A DNA stretch of 8,996 nucleotides from JBFFXF01 sp041569895 (GTDB lineage Bacteria; Planctomycetota; UBA8108; JACQVS01), in contig JBFFXF010000289.1 in NCBI GenBank assembly GCA_041569895.1, positions 1-8,996 on the forward strand, in the 5' to 3' direction. The position numbers were made by a program, and so were the translations under genes. The notes beneath the pieces were generated by a model. That model saw only the letters and a program-made list of their open reading frames with translations. It was not told the DNA's origin and did not search any database. Each line of letters begins with the position of its first letter. The stretch's first letter is position 1. Below are positions 1-6,600 of the stretch, piece by piece.

Positions 1-2
1 AT

Positions 3-48
3 CTTGGACCTGCGCCCTGCCGCCAAGGCGCCAGGGCGCAGGTCCAAG
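3..48. repeat. Perfect 17-bp inverted repeat (long hairpin)
   Basis: The arm CTTGGACCTGCGCCCTG (3-19) is matched exactly by its reverse complement at 32-48. The 12-nt spacer can itself fold, because CGCC (21-24) faces GGCG (27-30). No T-tract follows on either strand, so it is not a textbook intrinsic terminator. It sits directly beside the paired repeats at 49-93 and may belong to the same mobile element or to a gene end left of the window. Confidence 0.8.
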
Positions 49-93
49 GTGTTACCCATGTCTCCGGTCTAAAGTGTTACCCATGTCCCGGGT
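49..93. repeat. Two tandem copies of a 20-bp sequence, 25-bp period
   Basis: GTGTTACCCATGTC occurs at 49-62 and again at 74-87. The similarity extends over 20 bp (49-68 and 74-93) with two mismatches. On the minus strand the outer edge reads TGTGCAACCCGGGACATG, beginning at base 99 with the TGT common at ends of IS481/IS3-type elements. The pattern resembles repeated transposase-binding sites at such an end, with the element body to the left. No transposase is visible, so the IS assignment is an inference. Confidence 0.6.
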
Positions 94-110
94 TGCACAG
101 GATGGGATGG

Positions 111-129
111 GATCCGACTCCGTCGGATC
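111..129 (-). terminator. Stem-loop overlapping the stop codon of the FlhG-like gene
   Basis: GATCCGAC (111-118) and GTCGGATC (122-129) form a perfect 8-bp stem with a 3-nt loop, spanning the TGA stop (128-130, minus strand) of the FlhG-like gene. It could mark the 3' end of the two-gene transcript. No U-rich tract follows in the direction of transcription, so termination is only a possibility. It could instead stabilise the 3' end or be chance symmetry. Confidence 0.35.
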
Positions 130-973
130 AATGCGAGGTCTCGAGGTCGACGTCCTTTTCCGCCTCGGGTTCCTTCTTCGGCTTCTTCGACGGCTGGCGT
201 CGGGCCGCCGTCTTGGCCGAGAGGTCGACGACGCTGGCCGCGAGGCGCTCGATCGCCTTGGCGAAGGGGCTTTCCGGGTACTTCGCCATCACGAGGCACT
301 TCTCGTGGACGGCGCGGGTCACCACCTCGTCGCGTGGCAGCAGACCGAGCAGGTGCGGGCGGAAGTCGAGGAATCGCTGACTCACCGACGCGACGCCCTG
401 GAAGAGGCGTTCGCCCTCCTCGTCGCCGGCGACGCCGTTGACGATGAGATGGAGGGGGTCGCGCTCGAGCTCGCTGTGGAGCACCTTGACGAGCGCGTAC
501 GCGTCGGTGATCGAGGTCGGCTCGGGCGTCAGCACGATGACGCTGCAGTCGGAGATCGCGTTGAGCCACTGGACGACACGGCCGATGCCCGCGCCGGTGT
601 CGGCGAGGACGATGTCGAAGCGGCTGGCGAGGGAGTCGATGACCTTCTCGAAGGCCTCCTGCTCCGCCGGTCCGATGGTCGCCAGGTCGGCGACGCCGGA
701 GCTCGCCGGCAGGACGTAAAAGCGCTCGCTCACCTCGACGACGGCGTCCATCGGGTCGGAATCGGAGTGCAGGACGTCGTCGACTCGGGTGTCGACCTGG
801 AGGTTGAGGAGGATGTCGACGTTCGACAGGCCGAGGTCGCCGTCGACGACCAGGACGCGCCGATCGAGACGCGAGAGCGCGTAACCGAGGTTCACGGTCA
901 CGCTCGTCTTGCCGACGCCGCCCTTGCCGCTGCTGATCGAGAGGAGGGTGGCCCTTCTCGCGCTGTCCGACAT
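128..973 (-). CDS. FlhG/MinD-type ParA-superfamily ATPase
   Basis: A 281-residue P-loop ATPase of the MinD/ParA superfamily, which dimerises on ATP and positions surface machinery or division proteins. The deviant Walker A motif GKGGVGKT covers residues 16-23 (signature Lys17, catalytic Lys22). The switch region VVDGDLGLSN is at 42-51 and the Walker B-like VLADTGAG at 122-129. The stretch LTPEPTSITDAYALVKVL is characteristic of FlhG/FleN/YlxH rather than cell-division MinD. The C-terminus is a Lys/Arg- and Glu-rich tail (about 254-281) rather than an obvious amphipathic membrane helix. The start at 973 is preceded by AAGGA 10 nt upstream; an in-frame upstream extension only runs antiparallel to, or through, the cyclase gene. 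It lies 41 nt after the diguanylate cyclase gene and is probably cotranscribed. The subfamily is fairly secure; its target here is unknown. Confidence 0.9.
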   Translation of the reverse strand: MSDSARRATLLSISSGKGGVGKTSVTVNLGYALSRLDRRVLVVDGDLGLSNVDILLNLQVDTRVDDVLHSDSDPMDAVVEVSERFYVLPASSGVADLATIGPAEQEAFEKVIDSLASRFDIVLADTGAGIGRVVQWLNAISDCSVIVLTPEPTSITDAYALVKVLHSELERDPLHLIVNGVAGDEEGERLFQGVASVSQRFLDFRPHLLGLLPRDEVVTRAVHEKCLVMAKYPESPFAKAIERLAASVVDLSAKTAARRQPSKKPKKEPEAEKDVDLETSH

Positions 974-1014
974 GGTCGACCGATCCTTTCTCTTCCTTTC
1001 CGTCCCTCGGGCTG

Positions 1015-1716
1015 TCAGAGGAAGTCGAGCGCCGCCTTCTCGTCGCGACTGACGCCGCCGCGCGTCGGCCGGCAGCCCCGCACGGCGTTTCTGCCCTCGG
1101 CCTTCGCCTCGAGCAGGTAACGGTCCGCGCGGGCGATGAGACCCTCCGCGTCGATCTCCTCGCCGGGCTCGAACACGTCGACTCCGAAGCTCGCCGTCAG
1201 GCCAAGGCGGTGTTGTCGATACTTCAGCACCTTGCGCTCGAGCGACGCCCGCAGGCGCTCGGCGACGAACATCGCGTGCTTCGCCCCGCTGCCCGGGACG
1301 ATGATCGCGAACTCCTCGCCGCCGTAGCGACACGCGGTGTCGATCTTCCGGATGTTCTTGACCCACAGCTGGGAGACGAACTTCAGCACCGCGTTCCCGG
1401 CGGGGTGTCCGAACTTGTCATTGATCTTCTTGAAGTGGTCGAGGTCGATCATGATGATCGCCGTCGGGAGGTGCGTCCGGCGCGACCTCTCCAGCTCGAG
1501 CTCCAGGGCGGACATCAGATACCGAAAATTCCGCAACCCCGTGAGCGGATCGATGTGGCTCAGCTCGCGGAGCTGATCACGCTCGCGCCGCAGCTCGTTG
1601 ACGCCCTCGAAGATCGGGCAGCCCTCCGGCCCGAGCGGACACTGCCCGTCGAGCGAGTGCGCTTCCCGCTTCTTCTTTCCCATCGTTCGCGGAACTCCAC
1701 TTCGATCGCTTGCCAT
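1015..1716 (-). CDS. Diguanylate cyclase (GGDEF domain)
   Basis: A 233-residue cytoplasmic protein predicted to make cyclic-di-GMP from two GTP. The GGDEF domain spans about 50-215. It shows DPLTGLRNFRY (56-66), the metal-site segment MIDLDHFKKIND (89-100, Asp91), the active-site GGEEF (132-136), and RKID (123-126) exactly five residues before it, which is the canonical RxxD product-inhibition site. There is no membrane segment or PAS/GAF/REC sensor. The N-terminal 50 residues carry a basic stretch, a Cys pair (Cys26 and Cys33, CPLGPEGCP) and a short charged helix that may form the dimerising stalk. ATG at 1716 is chosen because AGGTGG lies 9 nt upstream; Met12 is a weaker alternative. It is the first gene of a probable operon with the FlhG-like ATPase and is divergent from the aminopeptidase. 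Confidence 0.93.
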   Translation of the reverse strand: MASDRSGVPRTMGKKKREAHSLDGQCPLGPEGCPIFEGVNELRRERDQLRELSHIDPLTGLRNFRYLMSALELELERSRRTHLPTAIIMIDLDHFKKINDKFGHPAGNAVLKFVSQLWVKNIRKIDTACRYGGEEFAIIVPGSGAKHAMFVAERLRASLERKVLKYRQHRLGLTASFGVDVFEPGEEIDAEGLIARADRYLLEAKAEGRNAVRGCRPTRGGVSRDEKAALDFL

Positions 1717-1871
1717 GCTTCCATTCCACCTATCGGAATCCGGGGCGCGCCCTGTTGAGGGTCGCTGCGCGACGAACGGGATTCCCTGCGCGGCGTGGTT
1801 CCTGTATCCTGGCGGCCGCTGACGGATTCTGATAACGCACCGTGAATAGTGGAGCGGGGGAGGTAGCTCTC
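1717..1871. promoter_or_regulatory. Divergent intergenic region with inverted repeats
   Basis: This 155-nt spacer must carry promoters for both the cyclase operon (minus) and the aminopeptidase gene (plus). It contains a GGAATCC/GGATTCC inverted pair (1735-1741 and 1779-1785), a third GGATTC at 1824-1829 about 45 bp further on, and a 10-bp palindrome GGGCGCGCCC at 1743-1752. I cannot assign convincing -35/-10 boxes. The symmetric elements could be operator sites or chance in GC-rich DNA. Confidence 0.35.
1856..1863 (+). promoter_or_regulatory. Ribosome binding site that decides the aminopeptidase start
   Basis: GGGGGAGG lies 8 nt before TTG 1872-1874. The upstream in-frame GTG at 1842 has no purine-rich sequence ahead of it, and this site would lie inside that longer reading frame. 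The TTG start is therefore preferred. Confidence 0.65.
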
Positions 1872-2954
1872 TTGACGATCAAAGACGACGCCAGGCAGTT
1901 CCTTTTCGACCTCCTGAACACGCCGAGCCCTTCCGGCTTCGAGGCCGAGGGGCAGAAGAAGTGGGTGAGCTACGTTCGCGCGTCGGCCGACGAGGTGGAC
2001 TGCGACGCCTACGGGTCCGCGTGGGCGACGCTCCGGGGATCGTCCGGCGACGCCGGGCCGAGCGTGATGATCGAGGCGCACGCCGACGAGATCGGCTACA
2101 TGGTCCGGTTCGTCACGGAGGAAGGCTTTCTCCACGTCACCCGCATCGGGGGCGCGGATCGCGCCGTGGCGCGCGGAAAGCGCGTCGACGTGCTCGGAAG
2201 CAAGGGGACGGTGTCCGGAGTGATCGGCATCACGGCGACGCACCTCCGCGACAGCAAGGACGAGAAGGTCCCGGAGCTGCACGAGCTCTACGTCGACATC
2301 GGCGCGTCCAGCCGTGACGAGGTGGCGGAGCTCGGCGTCCGCGTCGGACACCCGGTCATCCTCGCCGACTCCGTCGAGGAGCGCATGCCGGGGAAGCTGA
2401 CCGGTCGCGCGCTCGACAACCGCATCGGCGGGTTCATCATCGCGGAGGTGTTCAAGCGGGTCGCGGCGGGGGATCGACCGGCTGCGACGCTGCACGCGGT
2501 GAACAGCGTCCAGGAGGAGATCGGCGGTCACGGCGCGCGCATGATGGCGTTCCGGTTGCACCCGTCGGTGTGCGTCGTCCTCGACGTCACGCACGCGACC
2601 GACTCGCCCGGAATCGACAAGACCAAGTTCGGCGAGGTCAAGCTCGGCGACGGGCCGACCATCTCTCACGGTCACGCCAACCACGTGAAGGTCGTTGAGC
2701 GCCTCGAGCAGGTCGCGGCGGCGCGCGAGATCCCGCTCCAGCACGAGTCGGTCTCTCTCTACACCGGCACGGACACCGACGGCATCTTCAACGTCAAGAC
2801 CGGCGTCCCGAGCGCGCTGGTGTCCCTGCCGATGCGTTACATGCACTCGCCGGTCGAGACCGTCGACCTCCGGGACATCGAGCGGTGCATCGATCTGCTG
2901 GCGGCGTTCGTGGAATCGGTGAAAAAGGACGACGCGTTCCGGATCGAGGTGTGA
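1872..2954 (+). CDS. M42 family metallo-aminopeptidase
   Basis: A 360-residue cytoplasmic di-metal peptidase of the M42 (glutamyl aminopeptidase/TET/FrvX) family. These typically assemble into dodecamers and trim N-terminal residues from peptides. Using the TTG start, expected metal ligands and catalytic residues are visible: His70 and Asp72 in EAHADEIG, Asp182 in RALDNRIGG, the pair Glu215-Glu216 in QEEIGGHGA, Asp238 in VLDVTHA, and His325 in MRYMHSPVE. Length is normal for the family and no signal peptide is present. Alternative start: GTG at 1842 would add ten residues without family support. It is divergent from the cyclase operon and followed by a repeat-rich noncoding region, so it is probably transcribed alone. 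M42 enzymes are often mislabelled cellulases; substrate preference cannot be read from sequence. Confidence 0.93.
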   Translation: MTIKDDARQFLFDLLNTPSPSGFEAEGQKKWVSYVRASADEVDCDAYGSAWATLRGSSGDAGPSVMIEAHADEIGYMVRFVTEEGFLHVTRIGGADRAVARGKRVDVLGSKGTVSGVIGITATHLRDSKDEKVPELHELYVDIGASSRDEVAELGVRVGHPVILADSVEERMPGKLTGRALDNRIGGFIIAEVFKRVAAGDRPAATLHAVNSVQEEIGGHGARMMAFRLHPSVCVVLDVTHATDSPGIDKTKFGEVKLGDGPTISHGHANHVKVVERLEQVAAAREIPLQHESVSLYTGTDTDGIFNVKTGVPSALVSLPMRYMHSPVETVDLRDIERCIDLLAAFVESVKKDDAFRIEV

Positions 2955-2962
2955 GCCCCATT

Positions 2963-2994
2963 CCGGACCCGGTCCCGGTCCCGGTCCCGGACCC
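2963..2994. repeat. CCGGTC/CCGGAC hexamer array, G-quadruplex-capable on minus strand
   Basis: Five consecutive hexamers (CCGGAC, three CCGGTC, CCGGAC) run from 2963 to 2992. On the minus strand this gives five GGG runs separated by exactly 3 nt (complements of CCC at 2968, 2974, 2980, 2986 and 2992), meeting the usual G3N1-7 quadruplex rule. It begins 8 nt after the aminopeptidase stop codon, so it could affect 3'-end formation; that role is speculative. Confidence 0.8.
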
Positions 2995-3048
2995 GAAAAC
3001 CATCACCGTGAACTCTCGCCCCCGCCGTCGAAGCCGAGCCGTCGGGGT

Positions 3049-3113
3049 CCGATTCCGACACCGATTCCGATACCGATACCGATTCCGATACCGACCGAGA
3101 TCCGATACCGACG
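3049..3113. repeat. CCGATW hexamer array
   Basis: Eight uninterrupted hexamers (CCGATT, CCGACA, CCGATT, CCGATA, CCGATA, CCGATT, CCGATA, CCGACC) run from 3049 to 3096, followed after 5 nt by CCGATA and CCGACG (3102-3113). The complement is the AATCGG/TATCGG family seen on the plus strand at 8755-8796. The period of six keeps all frames open, producing spurious dipeptide-repeat ORFs. Confidence 0.85.
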
Positions 3114-3140
3114 GCGAGATCCCCGCGCGTCGCAAGGCCC

Positions 3141-3176
3141 AATCTGCGTAATCTGCGAAATCTGCGTAATCTGCGT
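3141..3176. repeat. Four tandem 9-mers AATCTGCGW
   Basis: The units AATCTGCGT, AATCTGCGA, AATCTGCGT and AATCTGCGT are directly adjacent. Two degenerate units of the same repeat (AATCCGCGT, ACTCTGCGT), also followed by TCC, occur at 8965-8982. Confidence 0.85.
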
Positions 3177-3224
3177 TCCAGTCCTCGTCGCCCGTCGGCC
3201 GCGTTCTCGCTCTGCTGGCTCCGG

Positions 3225-3263
3225 GTTCCTTGCTTCTGCTGTCCTGCTTCCTGCGTTCCTGCT
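3225..3263. repeat. Degenerate pyrimidine-rich heptamer stretch
   Basis: GTCCTGC (3241-3247), TTCCTGC (3248-3254) and GTTCCTGC (3255-3262) are clear units, preceded by looser TTCCTTGC/TTCTGCT variants. The plus strand here is nearly all C and T with periodic G. It is a noncoding decayed tandem repeat with no gene signal. Confidence 0.5.
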
Positions 3264-3306
3264 GAATGCGTCGCAGAGTCTCGCCAGCGAAGTCGAGCAG
3301 CCCTTC

Positions 3307-3333
3307 GGGCACGGGAACGGGAACGGGAACGGG
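3307..3333. repeat. CACGGG/AACGGG hexamer array, G-quadruplex-capable
   Basis: One CACGGG unit (3310-3315) is followed by three AACGGG units (3316-3333), with a GGG just before. Five GGG runs at 3307, 3313, 3319, 3325 and 3331 have 3-nt spacers. The same units, in the same CACGGG-then-AACGGG order, form the longer array at 8869-8946. Confidence 0.8.
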
Positions 3334-3411
3334 ACGGCGCGAAACCCGCGGATCGTTTCCCCTCTCCCCGGCAAAACGCCCAGGGTGTATAGTTCCCTTT
3401 TCGGCTTTTTC

Positions 3412-3439
3412 TTGCGTCGGCCGCGCGCTCGATTAGAGT
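3412..3439 (+). promoter_or_regulatory. Possible promoter of the Ser/Thr kinase gene
   Basis: TTGCGT (3412-3417) and TAGAGT (3434-3439) are separated by 16 nt and resemble a housekeeping -35/-10 pair (3 of 6 and 4 of 6 matches). If used, the transcript would begin near 3446 and have a leader of about 200 nt containing three stem-loops. A competing -10-like TATAGT at 3388-3393 has no convincing -35. The call rests on pattern only. Confidence 0.3.
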
Positions 3440-3484
3440 GACGGCAGTGCTCGAGCGCCACGCGGGAGCGAGGTGCTGTTGGTG

Positions 3485-3614
3485 TTCCGGGGGCCGAAAA
3501 TCCCGGAATCGAGCGTGTTTGCGCTCGACTTCAGTTGTGGGCGGTTTCATGGGCACGGCGTCGTAGGCGCTGTGTCGTCACGGTCGCCGGCGGGCGCGCG
3601 AGGTCGGCCTCGCG
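3485..3614 (+). promoter_or_regulatory. Structured 5' leader: three 7-bp stem-loops
   Basis: Three perfect stems precede the kinase gene. TTCCGGG (3485-3491) pairs with CCCGGAA (3502-3508) around a 10-nt loop. TCGAGCG (3509-3515) pairs with CGCTCGA (3522-3528) around a 6-nt loop and directly abuts the first stem. CGCGAGG (3597-3603) pairs with CCTCGCG (3608-3614) around a TCGG loop, ending 23 nt before the AAGGAG ribosome binding site (3638-3643). No T-run follows any stem and I recognise no known riboswitch consensus. They could control translation, stabilise the mRNA, or bind a protein. Confidence 0.45.
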
Positions 3615-3653
3615 GTCGAAAGGCTCGGGGACACTTCAAGGAGTCGCTCCGGC

Positions 3654-6600
3654 ATGGGGGCAGAGAAGCATCAGATCGCATACCAGTCGCCCGACGGCGA
3701 GTTTCGCGTCGTCGAGTTGCCGGAGGAAGGCGTCGTCGGCGTCGGCTCCTCCGCGAAGTGCGCGATCGTCGTCGACGGGCTGCTCCCGGTTCACTGCTAT
3801 CTCAAGACCGCGGCGGGCAAGGCGTTTCTCTTCGTCAAGGCGGAGAACGCCCTCGTGCTCGTCAACGACGCGCCGGCGCGCAAGCGGGCGCTGAGCCCGG
3901 GAGATCGGATCACCGTCGGCGACGTCGAGCTCGCCTACGAGATGACCGATGCGCTGCTCGGATCGGAGATCTCGGGGTACCGGATCGACGACCGCCTCGG
4001 CCACGGCATGACGGGAACGGTGTATCGTGCGACGCAGCTGTCGCTCAATCGCACCGTCGCCGTCAAGATCCTGTCGCCCGAGCTGACGCGTGACCGGGCT
4101 TTCGTCGAGCGTTTCCTGCGCGAGGCACAGGTCGTCGCGCGTCTCAATCATCCCAACGTTGTTCCGATCTACGACGCCGCGGAGATCGATGGCATTTTCT
4201 TCTTCTCGATGGAGTACCTCCCCGGCGGCACGCTCGAGGACATCCTCCGCGAGGAAGGGACTCTCGACGTCGAGACCGCGCTGCGCGCCATCCACGATAC
4301 GGCCCAGGCGCTCGTCTGGGCGGAGGAGCAGGGCATCGTCCATCGCGACATCAAGCCGGGCAACCTGCTGATCTCGCAGAACGGGACGATCAAGCTCGCG
4401 GATCTCGGGCTGGCGATCGAGGCGCAGGCCGGGCCGTCCGGCGGTCGCTCGCGCTGGGTCGGCTCGCCGCGCTACATGGCGCCGGAGCAGGCGCTCGGCA
4501 AGCCGGTCGACCACCGCGCCGACATCTACGGCCTCGGGGCGACGCTCTTCCGCGCCGTCAGCGGGCGGTTTCCGTTCGACGGGTCGAAGCCGGTGGAGAT
4601 CCTGCAGGCCAAGATCAAGGACGACCCGCCGCGGCTCGATGCGGTGACGCCGAACGTGCCGCGCGCGGTCGCGGATCTCGTCGAGACGATGATCGCGAGG
4701 GACCCCGCGAGTCGACCGGCCTCCTGTGTCGAGCTGCTGGCGGCGGTCGAGGAGACCATCGCAGCGGTCGAGTCCGGGCCGGTCCGGGCGCCCGTCGCGG
4801 CCGCGCCGCACGTCTCCCACGGTCCCGCGCGGGCGGCGCGCCGCCCGGCGAAGCGCCTCAACCCGGCCGTGACGTGGTCGGCCGTGGGCGCGGCAGCGGT
4901 TCTCGCGCTCGTGCTCGTCCTGGTCGCGCTGAAGAACGGGACGTCCTCACGCAGCGGCGTCACGACGGTGGCCGGCGGCCAGCCGGGCGCCGCTGACCCG
5001 ACCGTCGATGCCCGCGAGGACGATCCCGGCCAGTCACCGGAGGGCTCGTCGCCCGCGCCGCCTCCGGTTCGCCCGGATCGATCGCCGCAACCGGAGCCGG
5101 AGTCCCCGCGTATCGTGGTCGAAACGCCGTCGGGCGACGGCGAGAACGACGCGGTCTTCCGCCAGCTTCGGGGCATCCTGACGCGGTACCAGCGCGGCCT
5201 GCTGACGCCGGAGGACGCCATCGCGCGGCTCGAGGACTTCCGGCGACGCTTCCCGGCCTCGCAATACACGTCCGCGGCCGATGTTCATCTCGACCGGATC
5301 CGCAAGGAGCGCGCGCGGGCCAATCGCGAGATCGTGCTCGCCGAGATCCAGAAGTCGCTGCCGTCGCTGATGACCAAGCGCCAGTTCCACGAGGCGGGCG
5401 CGCTGCTCGATCGAATGCTGGTCAACTATCCCGAGAACCGGGAGCAGATCGATCCGTTCGTGACCGAGCTCGACGCCGCCGCGAGCGCCGAGTGGGAGAA
5501 GCGTAGCGCGGAGCTCGAGCAGCTCCTCGCGGCGGGGCGGTTCGCGGAGGCCAAGAAGCGCCTCGATGAGGCTCCCGCCGCGCTTCCGGAGTCGTTCGCG
5601 GCGAAGATCGCCGATGCGGCCGCGCGCCTCGAGCGCGAGCAGCAGTCCTACACCGAGCTCGCAGCGACGATCGCCGACGTCGAAAGGCGATTCGCGAGGG
5701 CGATTTCGTCGCTCGACTTCGCCGCCGCGGCCGGTCTCGTCGACTCGCTCCCGGAGAGCCCGGCAGGCTCGCCGGCGAAGGGGCTCGTCGACGCGCTGCG
5801 CGCGCGCCTCTCGGCGGAGGCAGGCCTGTGCGAGGAGACCTGGGAACGGGTCGTCGACGGCGTGCGCAAGGCGATGCGGGAGCGGCGCGCGGTGGAGCTG
5901 GACGAGAGCGAACGTCCGGCCGAGGAGTCGGACTACCGGATCGTCAAGCTCGACGGCGCCACGATCGAGGTCGAGGTCAGCCGCGATCGCAGAGTGCGAC
6001 GCAACGCGCTCGCGATCTCGAGCGCGGAGCTCGGCGCGATGAGCGGGCAGGGCGCGTCGGCCGACGAGGGGATCGGCCTGCTCCTCCTGCACGCGGACCG
6101 CCCGTTCCGCGCCCGAAAGTTCCTGCAGTCACCGTCGCTGGGCGCGGAGAAGCTGGCGCACTACCGGCAGCTCCTGACGCGCGCGGAGGAGAAGTATCTC
6201 GCCACCTCGATCGTCGAGCTCAGCCGGCGATACGCCGAGCTCGGCAAGAGCGGCTCGGGTACGACGCTCGAGGACTGGCGCGATCTCGAGGCCGAGCTCG
6301 CGCGCTTCATCGCCAATGCGCGCACGACCGAGAAGTACGCCGCGATCCGCGACGGCATGGCGACGATGTACGTGGCGGCGCGCGTCGAGTCGCTGCGACC
6401 GGCGGCTCCGGGGAACCTCTTCCACGGCCGCATCAAGTCATACCGCGGCGGCAAGATCGAGCTCGTCTACGACTTCGAGGACAGCGCCGAGCTCCGCGAC
6501 TTCCACCCGAAGCTGTCAACGGGGTGTCAGGCCCGTCTCACGAAGAAGACGCTCGAGGTTGTGGGGGAGTACCGTTTCGCGCGCGGCAATCCGTTTCGCC

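Noticed and set aside
74..1120. Plus-strand 348-residue open frame
   Set aside because: It runs antisense through the FlhG-like and cyclase genes, has a composition typical of high-GC antisense frames and shows no recognisable domain.
974..1366. In-frame N-terminal extension of the FlhG-like protein
   Set aside because: The added residues overlap the cyclase coding sequence in another frame, whereas ATG 973 has a good ribosome binding site just before a normal MinD-type N-terminus.
1842..1871. GTG start adding ten residues to the M42 peptidase
   Set aside because: No ribosome binding site precedes it, and the strong GGGGGAGG site fits the TTG at 1872.
1560..2846. Minus-strand 428-residue open frame
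   Set aside because: It is antisense to the clear M42 peptidase gene and ends inside the cyclase gene; no family motif is seen.
3141..3176. CRISPR-like array
   Set aside because: The units are directly adjacent 9-mers with no spacers; none of the arrays in the window has repeat-spacer structure.
3384..3414. Possible terminator (AGGG/CCCT stem followed by TTTT and TTTTT)
   Set aside because: The stem is only 4 bp around a 9-nt loop and lies more than 400 nt after the aminopeptidase stop.
2837..3556. Overlapping open frames in 2794-3556 on both strands
   Set aside because: They consist of dipeptide or tripeptide periodicities translated from the hexamer and 9-mer arrays; period-6 repeats keep frames open without coding.
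3440..3653. Cyclic-di-GMP or other known riboswitch in the kinase leader
   Set aside because: Stem-loops are present but I find no recognisable conserved riboswitch core.
3473..4093. Plus-strand 206-residue open frame
   Set aside because: Most of it lies in a shifted frame over the kinase start, Arg-rich and without motifs; the kinase frame is unmistakable.
3636..4820. Minus-strand 394-residue open frame
   Set aside because: Antisense shadow of the kinase domain.
5034..6092. Minus-strand 352-residue open frame
   Set aside because: Antisense shadow of the kinase ectodomain, with Arg/Leu-biased composition.
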